Of a DNA stretch of 6,876 bases, positions 1 to 6,876 are shown piece after piece. Each line of letters opens with the position of its first letter. The first letter of the stretch is position 1. The DNA is from Oscillospiraceae bacterium (GTDB lineage Bacteria; Bacillota; Clostridia; Oscillospirales; Ruminococcaceae): contig JAAVIG010000029.1 in NCBI GenBank assembly GCA_014796735.1, forward strand, positions 1-6,876. The letters run 5' to 3'. The notes below the pieces were generated by a model. That model worked only from the letters and a program-made list of their open reading frames with translations. It was not told the DNA's origin and did not search any database. Both the position numbers and the translations under genes were made by a program.

Positions 1-1688
<1,688 letters not shown>

Positions 1689-1839
1689 TTTATTTGACCT
1701 CGATTCTTTGATTTTTTGTCAAAATGGCTTAACAGTCTGATTTTTGAAAATACCTGCTTATTAGCCGCAATTTAATACTGACCCCTTATTAAAATATGGG
1801 ATCGGCATACGAAGTACTTCCAAAAACATGTGCTGTTTC
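1689..1839 (-). other. rpoB-rpoC intergenic spacer, 151 nt
   Basis: The spacer is AT-rich and has no convincing terminator or promoter. It holds a perfect 10-nt palindrome, GAAGTACTTC, at 1811-1820, and a short AT-rich inverted repeat, TTTTGACAAAA. A TTGACA-like hexamer in that repeat has no partnering -10 before the rpoC start. A 22-codon ATG frame lies in the spacer but has no ribosome binding site. I read it as an untranslated link within a bicistronic rpoBC transcript. It is somewhat longer than usual for this junction. Confidence 0.6.
1697..1701 (-). promoter_or_regulatory. Ribosome binding site that decides the TTG start of rpoC
   Basis: On the minus strand GAGGT is followed by an 8-nt spacer and then TTG. 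This is ideal Shine-Dalgarno spacing. It supports initiation at the TTG, which also gives the expected family N terminus, MSDNVFES. Confidence 0.75.
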
Positions 1840-4800
1840 TTACTCGTCATCGTCCGAAATGCTGTCCATAACCATGGTGCCGGGGAAATCGTCCTCTTCG
1901 TCATCATCGTCGCCGAAGTCGTCCTCATCGTCATAGTCGCTGCCGTAAAGAGCGTCGTCATCATCGGGATTTTCGGGAATAAAGGAAGCGTCAAGCTCGT
2001 CTTGGTCTGCAACATACTCGAAGTCGTCGGCGTTGACCATTCCGACCTCCTCGTCGTCGTCAAATGTCTGCTTAAGGTCTATTTCCTCCTGATTTTTGTC
2101 AAGCACCTTAACGTCAAGACCGAGAGACTGCAATTCCTTTACAAGAACCTTAAAGGATTCGGGAACGCCGGGCTTGGGAACGTTATCGCCCTTGACAATG
2201 GATTCGTAGGTTTTTACGCGTCCCACAATATCATCGGATTTTACCGTCAGTATCTCCTGCAGAGTGTAAGCCGCGCCGTAAGCCTCCAACGCCCAAACCT
2301 CCATTTCACCGAAACGCTGACCGCCGAACTGAGCCTTACCGCCCAAGGGCTGCTGCGTAACAAGCGAATAAGGGCCTGTTGACCGGGCATGGATCTTATC
2401 GTCAACAAGGTGGTGGAGCTTAAGATAATACATATAGCCTACGGTTACGGGGGACTCGAACAGCTCGCCCGTTCTGCCGTCGATAAGCTGTGTTTTGCAG
2501 TCGTCCGTCCATTCAAGCTTGGTAAAGTCGATCTGTGCGGTGTCCTCGCCCGAAAGCTCGCCTTTATGCTCCCTTGCGTAATGGTAAAGATCGCGGATAT
2601 TTTCCTCATGAACGCCGTCGAATACGGGGGTCATTATCTTCCAGCCCATTGCCTTCGCAACGTAGCCCAGATGCACCTCGAGAACCTGTCCGATATTCAT
2701 ACGTGAAGGTACGCCCAAAGGATTCAGTACTATATCAAGCGGTGTGCCGTCGGGGAGGAAGGGCATATCCTCCTGCTTTAAGATACGGGAAACAACGCCC
2801 TTGTTTCCGTGACGGCCCGCCATTTTATCGCCTACGCTGATTTTTCTCTTCTGCGCGATGTAGCAGCGCACTACCTCGTTGACTCCGGGAGAAAGCTCCG
2901 CGCAGTTGGTCCTGTTAAACACCTTAACGTCTACAATAACGCCGCTTTCACCGTGAGGAACACGCAGAGAGTTGTCTCTCACGTCTCTTGCCTTATCGCC
3001 GAAGATCGCTCTTAAGAGCCTTTCCTCCGCGGTCAGATCCGCCTCGCCCTTGGGAGCCACCTTACCCACAAGTATATCGCCCGCTCGAACCTCCGCGCCT
3101 ATTCTGATTATTCCGCGGTCGTCCAAGTCCTTTAAAGCGTCCTCGCTGACGTTGGGAATCTCTCTTGTGATCTCCTCGGGGCCTAACTTTGTTTCACGGC
3201 ATTCCAACTCGTATTCCTCAATATGGATAGAGGTGTAAACGTCGTTGTATACCAATTTTTCATTTATAAGAACAGCGTCCTCGTAGTTGTAGCCCTCCCA
3301 TGTCATAAAGCCTATGAGAGCGTTTTTGCCCAAAGATATTTCGCCGTTGCTGGTTGCGGGGCCGTCCGCTATAACGTCGCCCTTCTTTACCGTATCGCCC
3401 TTTTTAACGATAGGCTTCTGATTGATACAAGTGCCCTGGTTGGAGCGCTTGAATTTGATAAGCTCGTATTTATGCTCCTTGCCGTCGTTTGTGAAAACGG
3501 TTATAACATCCGCCGTAACGTTGGTTACAAGACCGTCCTCTTTAGCCAGTACGCATACGCCCGAGTCTACCGCTGCCTTGTACTCCATGCCCGTACCTAC
3601 CACGGGGTTCTGAGTAACCATAAGGGGCACCGCCTGACGCTGCATGTTCGCGCCCATCAGCGCGCGGTTCGCGTCGTCGTTTTCAAGGAAAGGAATCATG
3701 GCCGTAGCCACGGATACCATCATCTTGGGCGAAACGTCCATATAATCTACGGTCTCTCTCGCCACCTCCAGTATTTCGTCACGGTGACGGGCGGTAACAC
3801 GGGGGCGCATGAAGTGTCCCTCTTTGTCCAAAGGCTCGTTTGCCTGCGCCACTATATACATGTCCTCCACGTCGGCGGTCATATACACGACCTCTTCGGT
3901 AACCACGCCAGTAGCCTTGTCAACCTTGCGGTAGGGGGCTTCGATAAAGCCGTATTCGTTGATCTTCGCAAAGGAAGCAAGATAAGAGATAAGTCCGATG
4001 TTAGGACCTTCGGGGGTCTCAATGGGACACATTCTGCCGTAGTGGGAATAGTGTACGTCACGAACCTCAAAGCTTGCTCTGTCACGGCTCAGACCGCCGG
4101 GACCCAGTGCGGAAAGACGTCTTTTGTGTGTAAGCTCCGCCAAGGGGTTGTTCTGATCCATGAACTGCGACAAAGGCGATGAACCGAAAAATTCCTTTAT
4201 CGCCGCAACCACGGGGCGGATATTTATAAGTGAGCTGGGGGAAACCTTTTCCATTTCCTGAGACTGGAGTCCCATTCTCTCGCGGATAACGCGCTCCATT
4301 CTTGCAAAGCCTATCCTGAACTGATTCTGGATAAGCTCGCCTACGGAGCGTATGCGTCTGTTGCCTAAATGGTCTATATCGTCAATATCGCCTACGCCCT
4401 CGCAAAGGTTGATAAAGTAGCTGACTGTTGCAAAAATATCGTCGATGGTGATATGCTTGGGTACAAGTCTGTCCGCCTTTTGGGACAAGGCTTCCTTTAT
4501 TTCCTCCTCGGAGTCGGCGGTATCTAAAATTTCCTTAAGCACGTTAAAGGAAACCTTTTCGTTGATGCCGTAGTCAAGAGGGTTGATGCTTTCGGGGATA
4601 TAGGGGCGTATGTCTACCATGCCGTTGCCCACTACCTTGATAACGTCTTCCTTGTCCTCAACGTTGATGAGGACCTCCATAACGCCCGCCTGCTCGATCT
4701 CCTTTGCAAGCTCCGTCTTTACAACGGTGCCCTCCTCCGCCATGATCTCGCCGGTCATGGGGTTTATTACGGGAGCCGCAAGCTTATGACCCGCGATTCT

Positions 4801-5655
4801 TGCCGAGATACCAAGCTTTTTGTTGTATTTATACCTGCCGAAGCGGGACAGATCGTAACGCTTTGCGTCAAAGAACAAGGAGTTTAAGTGATTCTGCGCG
4901 GAATCCACCGTGGGAGGCTCGCCGGGGCGAAGCTTCTTGTACACCTCAAGGAGTGCTTCCTCGGTGTTTTTGGTGGTATCCTTTTCGTTTATTGTCTGAC
5001 GTATACGCTCGTCCTCACCGAACATATCGATAATATCGTCGTCCGTACCCTTTCCCAAAGCGCGGATAAGGGTGGTTGCGGGGATTTTGCGGTTTTTGTC
5101 GATACGAACATAGAAAACGTCGTTGCTGTCCATTTCGTACTCCAGCCACGCGCCTCTGTTAGGGATAATGGTGGATTTAAACAGCTTTTTGCCTGTTTTG
5201 TCGTAATCAAAGCCGTAGTAAACGCCGGGGGAACGGATAAGCTGAGAAACAATAACTCTTTCCGCGCCGTTGATAACGAAAGTACCGCTGTCGGTCATAA
5301 GCGGAAAGTCGCCCATGAAAATAGTATTTTCGGTAATTTCGCCTGTTTCCTCGTTTTTAAGGCGCGCCTTTACACGCAGGGGGGCGGCGTAGGTCACATC
5401 GCGCTCCTTGCATTCGCTGATGGTGTACTTGGGCGTGTCGTCGATAGAATAATCCACGAAGCTTAAGGTAAGCTTGCCGTTGGAGTCGGTTATGGAGGAA
5501 ATATCCTTGAATACCTCTTTTATACCCTCGTCCAAAAACCATTGATAGGAATTCTTTTGAATCTCAATGAGGTTAGGCATTTCCAAAACTTCATCGATTT
5601 TCGAAAAGCTCTTTCTGGTATTTCTGCCCAATTGCACATCCTTGACATTTACCAT
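1840..5655 (-). CDS. rpoB: DNA-directed RNA polymerase subunit β (RpoB), complete
   Basis: β forms one side of the RNA polymerase cleft, holds the rifampicin pocket and contacts the RNA-DNA hybrid. The start is ATG at 5655, giving 1271 aa beginning MVNVKDVQLGRNTRKSF as in related β proteins. A GTG four codons upstream is open but overlaps the Shine-Dalgarno sequence, so I rejected it. In order: protrusion/lobe region with PNLIEIQKNSYQWFL (about 27-40) and SQLIRSPGVYY (about 137-147); fork and rifampicin cluster FFGSSPLSQFMDQNN through HKRRLSALGPGG (about 489-521); GRMCPIETPEGPNIGLI (about 540-556); WEGYNYEDAVL (about 786-796); GDKMAGRHGNKG (about 942-953), whose Lys944 and Lys952 match the active-site lysines 1065 and 1073 of E. 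coli; and the C-terminal clamp block QPLGGKAQFGGQRFGEMEVWA (about 1102-1122, split here only as a landmark). After about residue 1196 the conserved fold ends and a 75-residue acidic tail follows. Length is near that of other Firmicutes β chains, with no large lineage insertion. Confidence 0.99.
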   Translation of the reverse strand: MVNVKDVQLGRNTRKSFSKIDEVLEMPNLIEIQKNSYQWFLDEGIKEVFKDISSITDSNGKLTLSFVDYSIDDTPKYTISECKERDVTYAAPLRVKARLKNEETGEITENTIFMGDFPLMTDSGTFVINGAERVIVSQLIRSPGVYYGFDYDKTGKKLFKSTIIPNRGAWLEYEMDSNDVFYVRIDKNRKIPATTLIRALGKGTDDDIIDMFGEDERIRQTINEKDTTKNTEEALLEVYKKLRPGEPPTVDSAQNHLNSLFFDAKRYDLSRFGRYKYNKKLGISARIAGHKLAAPVINPMTGEIMAEEGTVVKTELAKEIEQAGVMEVLINVEDKEDVIKVVGNGMVDIRPYIPESINPLDYGINEKVSFNVLKEILDTADSEEEIKEALSQKADRLVPKHITIDDIFATVSYFINLCEGVGDIDDIDHLGNRRIRSVGELIQNQFRIGFARMERVIRERMGLQSQEMEKVSPSSLINIRPVVAAIKEFFGSSPLSQFMDQNNPLAELTHKRRLSALGPGGLSRDRASFEVRDVHYSHYGRMCPIETPEGPNIGLISYLASFAKINEYGFIEAPYRKVDKATGVVTEEVVYMTADVEDMYIVAQANEPLDKEGHFMRPRVTARHRDEILEVARETVDYMDVSPKMMVSVATAMIPFLENDDANRALMGANMQRQAVPLMVTQNPVVGTGMEYKAAVDSGVCVLAKEDGLVTNVTADVITVFTNDGKEHKYELIKFKRSNQGTCINQKPIVKKGDTVKKGDVIADGPATSNGEISLGKNALIGFMTWEGYNYEDAVLINEKLVYNDVYTSIHIEEYELECRETKLGPEEITREIPNVSEDALKDLDDRGIIRIGAEVRAGDILVGKVAPKGEADLTAEERLLRAIFGDKARDVRDNSLRVPHGESGVIVDVKVFNRTNCAELSPGVNEVVRCYIAQKRKISVGDKMAGRHGNKGVVSRILKQEDMPFLPDGTPLDIVLNPLGVPSRMNIGQVLEVHLGYVAKAMGWKIMTPVFDGVHEENIRDLYHYAREHKGELSGEDTAQIDFTKLEWTDDCKTQLIDGRTGELFESPVTVGYMYYLKLHHLVDDKIHARSTGPYSLVTQQPLGGKAQFGGQRFGEMEVWALEAYGAAYTLQEILTVKSDDIVGRVKTYESIVKGDNVPKPGVPESFKVLVKELQSLGLDVKVLDKNQEEIDLKQTFDDDEEVGMVNADDFEYVADQDELDASFIPENPDDDDALYGSDYDDEDDFGDDDDEEDDFPGTMVMDSISDDDE
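1843..2067 (-). other. Hyper-acidic C-terminal tail of RpoB
   Basis: These 75 codons (residues about 1197-1271) contain 36 Asp or Glu and no Lys, Arg or His. Runs include four consecutive Asp twice, and DDDE forms the C-terminal end. The tail follows the conserved KVLVKELQSLGLDVKVL segment and has low complexity, so it is probably disordered. Firmicutes β chains often end in a variable acidic tail; this one looks unusually dense. Its function is not known to me. Confidence 0.85.
4105..4191 (-). other. Rifampicin-resistance-determining region of RpoB (cluster I)
   Basis: Residues about 489-517 match E. coli β positions 505-533. The usual resistance sites carry sensitive-type residues: Gln497 (513), Phe498 (514), Asp500 (516), His510 (526), Arg513 (529), Ser515 (531) and Leu517 (533). 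The exception is Pro494 (codon CCT, positions 4176-4174), where E. coli and most bacteria I recall have Gln510. Confidence 0.85.
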
Positions 5656-5666
5656 TGGCTCAATCA

Positions 5667-5672
5667 CTCCTT
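5667..5672 (-). promoter_or_regulatory. Shine-Dalgarno sequence of rpoB
   Basis: AAGGAG on the minus strand lies 11 nt before the ATG at 5655. A GTG at 5667-5665 shares its first base with this element, which makes that GTG an implausible start. The spacer is slightly long but the core is strong. Confidence 0.75.
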
Positions 5673-5683
5673 AATAAATTCAA

Positions 5684-5735
5684 CGCTGATGCGGAATTTC
5701 AGCGGTTTTTGTCGTATCGGGAAAACCTCTGAAAT
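5684..5735 (-). promoter_or_regulatory. rpoB leader with two mutually exclusive hairpins
   Basis: In the transcript, ATTTCAG-A-GGTTTT can pair with AAAACC-G-CTGAAAT, giving 13 bp with one A/G mismatch and a 12-nt loop (5696-5735). A second hairpin, CGCTGA with TCAGCG and a 9-nt loop (5684-5704), uses part of the same right arm, so both cannot form at once. The second ends 11 nt before the Shine-Dalgarno sequence. Neither is followed by a T run, so neither looks like a terminator. The pairing is seen in the sequence; a regulatory role is inference. Confidence 0.5.
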
Positions 5736-5765
5736 ACACATATATCCATTATGATACAGTATATT

Positions 5766-5794
5766 AGTATACTCCAAATTAAGGAAAATGTCAA
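5766..5794 (-). promoter_or_regulatory. σA-type promoter of rpoBC
   Basis: A perfect -35 TTGACA (5789-5794), a 17-nt spacer, and -10 TATACT (5766-5771) point leftward toward rpoB. Transcription should start near 5759, giving a leader of about 104 nt. The promoter lies just past the terminator of the upstream genes, so rpoBC is probably transcribed independently of them. Confidence 0.88.
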
Positions 5795-5828
5795 GAGTTT
5801 TGGTTAATTTTTTTCCTGTATTTTTTGC

Positions 5829-5870
5829 AAAAAAATCCGAGACACCTCAGAACATGGTGCTTCGGATTTT
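5829..5870 (-). terminator. Rho-independent terminator after the DRTGG genes
   Basis: In the minus-strand transcript AAAATCCGA pairs with TCGGATTTT (9 bp). Inside this are a short imperfect step (one mismatch and one G-T pair) and a further 4 bp, CACC/GGTG, around a 9-nt loop. The right arm runs straight into seven T residues. It lies about 100 nt after the second DRTGG stop and before the rpoB promoter. A weaker T run on the other side could give partial function on the plus strand. Confidence 0.85.
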
Positions 5871-5968
5871 CTTCAGTTGTGTTTTTATACAACACTTTTT
5901 TATTTTTTTACAGAACTTCTTATATTTAACAGGGCGTATGCTGCCGCCAAAACGCGCCCTTAATCTCC

Positions 5969-6301
5969 CTATGCGTTTATCTGACCGTATATTCTCAAAG
6001 CCGCTTCAAATACCGGCAAATCGGTTTTTAGCACATTTATTCCATACTCTTTTGCCTTGTCGAGCATTTCTCTGTCCGCCTCGGCGTTCTCCGCCAGCAC
6101 GATACATGCGGCGTCTGCGGTAAACGACACCGCCGCGGCGTTTATATTACCCATAACCGTGACCCAAGCGCAGTCCCGGGGGGCTTTAAGCATAACGCTG
6201 CTTAACAGATCGCCGCAGTAAACAGACTTGACAGCTCTGTTAGTATCCCCCTCGCAGATCAATTCATATCCGCCCGAGACGCGCAGCTCTCCGACAGTCA
6301 T
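5969..6301 (-). CDS. Small DRTGG-domain protein, CGDLLS type
   Basis: This 110-aa protein begins MTVGELRVSGGYELICEG and is almost entirely one DRTGG-type domain. Landmarks are the CGDLLSSVM segment (about 29-37), the WVTVMGNINAAAVSF block (about 46-60), ACIVLAENAEAD (about 64-75), and the C-terminal INVLKTDLPVFEAALRIYG (about 87-105), typical of the family. DRTGG is a predicted regulatory domain, named from its association with CBS domains and phosphotransacetylase-like proteins. Stand-alone versions are often annotated loosely as HPr serine kinase-related, but no kinase motif (P-loop) is present here. In clostridia such proteins commonly sit near [FeFe]-hydrogenase and anti-sigma-like ATPase genes; this is recalled, not seen here. 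It is a soluble cytoplasmic protein with no signal peptide. AAAGGA lies 8 nt before the ATG. It is probably co-transcribed with the upstream paralogue. Confidence 0.88.
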   Translation of the reverse strand: MTVGELRVSGGYELICEGDTNRAVKSVYCGDLLSSVMLKAPRDCAWVTVMGNINAAAVSFTADAACIVLAENAEADREMLDKAKEYGINVLKTDLPVFEAALRIYGQINA

Positions 6302-6357
6302 TTAAACATTCCTTTCCGTTTCGCATAGGCTGCCGCACCAAAAAAGACAAACAGCAT
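6298..6357 (-). CDS. Possible 19-aa membrane-like peptide between the DRTGG genes
   Basis: An ATG at 6357 lies one base after the TGA of the upstream gene. It opens a 19-codon frame, MLFVFFGAAAYAKRKGMFK, which is a hydrophobic stretch followed by a basic tail, as in tiny single-span peptides. Its TGA overlaps the ATG of the next gene as ATGA, a common translational-coupling arrangement. Against it, no clear Shine-Dalgarno sequence precedes its ATG and the frame is short enough to arise by chance. It could serve only to pass ribosomes to the downstream gene. Confidence 0.25.
   Translation of the reverse strand: MLFVFFGAAAYAKRKGMFK
6310..6315 (-). promoter_or_regulatory. Shine-Dalgarno sequence of the second DRTGG gene
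   Basis: AAAGGA with an 8-nt spacer to the ATG at 6301. This fixes the start that gives MTVGEL, parallel to the MTVNDV start of the paralogue. Confidence 0.7.
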
Positions 6358-6358
6358 G

Positions 6359-6703
6359 TCACTTATTCGCGCCGAGCCCTGCACTGTACAGTATACCGCA
6401 TGCCTCAAACATTCTCAGGTTGGTAGCCAGAACGGGAACGTTCATTTCCTCGGCAAGTTGTATAATAAAGGAATCGGGGGTTTTTCCTCTGACAAAAACT
6501 ATACATACTATTCCCATCATATCGGCGGTTCTGATGACCTGCGGATTTACAAGCCCCGTGAGCAGCACTGCGTTATCCCTTATGTAAGCCAGCACGTCGC
6601 TCATCATATCCGAACCGCAGGCGGTACGTACTTCCCTCGAAAGCATTGTCTGTCCCGTGATCACGGTTGCGTCAAGCAGGTCTCTAACATCGTTGACAGT
6701 CAT
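6359..6703 (-). CDS. Small DRTGG-domain protein, first gene of the unit
   Basis: A 114-aa single-domain protein. It begins MTVNDVRDLLDATVITG and aligns along its length with its neighbour. Landmarks are ACGSDMMSDVLAY (about 29-41), LLTGLVNPQVIRTADMM (about 47-63), IVCIVFVRGK (about 65-74) and VPVLATNLRMFEACGILY (about 89-106). The FEACGILY end is typical of stand-alone DRTGG proteins. No catalytic motif, P-loop, metal cluster or membrane segment is visible, so ligand sensing or protein regulation is the likely role; the ligand is unknown. I chose the ATG at 6703 over a GTG three codons upstream. The ATG makes both paralogues start MTV, and GGTGAT four nt before it matches the 3' part of the full Shine-Dalgarno consensus. 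The GTG, preceded by AAAGG at 5 nt, remains possible. The gene is driven by the promoter at 6747-6775. Confidence 0.88.
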   Translation of the reverse strand: MTVNDVRDLLDATVITGQTMLSREVRTACGSDMMSDVLAYIRDNAVLLTGLVNPQVIRTADMMGIVCIVFVRGKTPDSFIIQLAEEMNVPVLATNLRMFEACGILYSAGLGANK

Positions 6704-6707
6704 ATCA

Positions 6708-6713
6708 ATCACC
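6708..6713 (-). promoter_or_regulatory. Probable ribosome binding site of the first DRTGG gene
   Basis: GGTGAT lies 4 nt before the ATG at 6703 and matches the GGTGAT part of the anti-Shine-Dalgarno complement. A competing AAAGG a few bases further upstream would suit the GTG at 6712, so the start is not fully settled. Confidence 0.45.
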
Positions 6714-6746
6714 CGTACCTTTCAAATTGTATATGTATTTTTGATA

Positions 6747-6775
6747 ATTATAACACATTCAACATAAAATTTCAA
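6747..6775 (-). promoter_or_regulatory. σA-type promoter of the DRTGG unit
   Basis: -35 TTGAAA (6770-6775), a 17-nt spacer, and a perfect -10 TATAAT (6747-6752) preceded by TG one base away (extended -10). The predicted start near 6740 gives a leader of about 37 nt, with no room for a riboswitch. Confidence 0.85.
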
Positions 6776-6824
6776 CATTATAGCAAGATTTTTACGAATT
6801 TGTTTTTTTATAATAGTTTTTTAA

Positions 6825-6853
6825 TTGACCCTAAGCCTTTTTTGTGTTATAAT
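6825..6853 (+). promoter_or_regulatory. Divergent σA-type promoter for a gene beyond the right edge
   Basis: -35 TTGACC (6825-6830), a 17-nt spacer, and a perfect -10 TATAAT (6848-6853) with an extended TG. It points rightward and should start transcription near 6860. No start codon with a ribosome binding site is seen in the remaining bases, so its gene lies outside the window. Confidence 0.8.
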
Positions 6854-6876
6854 ATATGCACGGAACAAAATCGCAG

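Noticed and set aside
1714..1730. TTGACA-like hexamer in the rpoB-rpoC spacer as a possible rpoC promoter
   Set aside because: A partnering -10 would fall on the rpoC ribosome binding site and start codon, and no TATAAT-like word is there.
1761..2063. Minus-strand open frame of 100 codons overlapping the rpoB tail
   Set aside because: It is an out-of-frame reading of the repetitive Asp/Glu codons, giving Thr/Met-rich low complexity. Its last 22 codons (from an ATG at 1829) fall in the rpoB-rpoC spacer but have no ribosome binding site.
3223..4182. Long open frame of 319 codons on the plus strand, opposite rpoB
   Set aside because: It lies wholly antisense to conserved rpoB codons, has no ribosome binding site I can see, and its composition follows from the rpoB codon pattern.
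5656..5667. GTG start adding four residues to RpoB
   Set aside because: The GTG overlaps the AAGGAG Shine-Dalgarno sequence, while the ATG at 5655 has workable spacing and gives the usual β N terminus.
5880..5910. GTGTT/AACAC hairpin followed by a T-rich run on the plus strand
   Set aside because: It is a 5-bp AT-rich stem, and no plus-strand gene precedes it that would need a terminator.
5931..5960. Inverted repeat AGGGCG/CGCCCT after the second DRTGG stop
   Set aside because: The stem is only 6 bp with a large loop, and no T run follows it on the minus strand. The stronger terminator is downstream at 5829-5870.
5788..6123. Plus-strand open frame of 111 codons
   Set aside because: It crosses the terminator and the T-rich intergenic DNA, then runs antisense to the DRTGG gene. 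Its product has no recognisable domain.

Overview
The window reads as a piece of a Firmicutes chromosome, most likely class Clostridia (an Oscillospirales/Ruminococcaceae-like gut lineage is my best guess). Three things suggest this: the β and β' sequences have Gram-positive Clostridia-type N termini and no large proteobacterial insertions; AT-rich intergenic DNA carries near-consensus housekeeping (σA-type) promoters and purine-rich ribosome binding sites; and two small DRTGG-domain proteins of the kind found near clostridial [FeFe]-hydrogenase genes lie upstream. Every gene I can support is on the minus strand, so the transcription order runs from high to low coordinates.

From the right: positions 6704-6876 are an AT-rich divergent control region. 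It has one strong extended -10 promoter firing leftward into the DRTGG genes and one firing rightward to a gene beyond the window. The first DRTGG protein (6359-6703) and the second (5969-6301) form a short unit. A 19-codon open frame bridges the 57-nt gap between them and overlaps the second start as ATGA. The unit ends at a rho-independent terminator (5829-5870).

About 35 nt past that terminator is a TTGACA-17-TATACT promoter, then a leader of about 100 nt with two mutually exclusive hairpins, then rpoB (1840-5655, RNA polymerase β, about 1271 aa). After a 151-nt gap comes rpoC (β'), which starts at a TTG at 1688 and runs off the left edge after about 562 codons, just past the catalytic NADFDGD motif.

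The main content is ordinary: rpoBC encode the two large subunits that together form the RNA polymerase active site. Points worth a second look are that rpoBC has its own promoter and does not follow rplJ-rplL, the hyper-acidic tail of β, a proline in the rifampicin-pocket cluster, the rpoB leader folds, and the tandem DRTGG genes with no ATPase gene between them. I see no mobile element, CRISPR array, RNA gene or clearly new multi-gene system.
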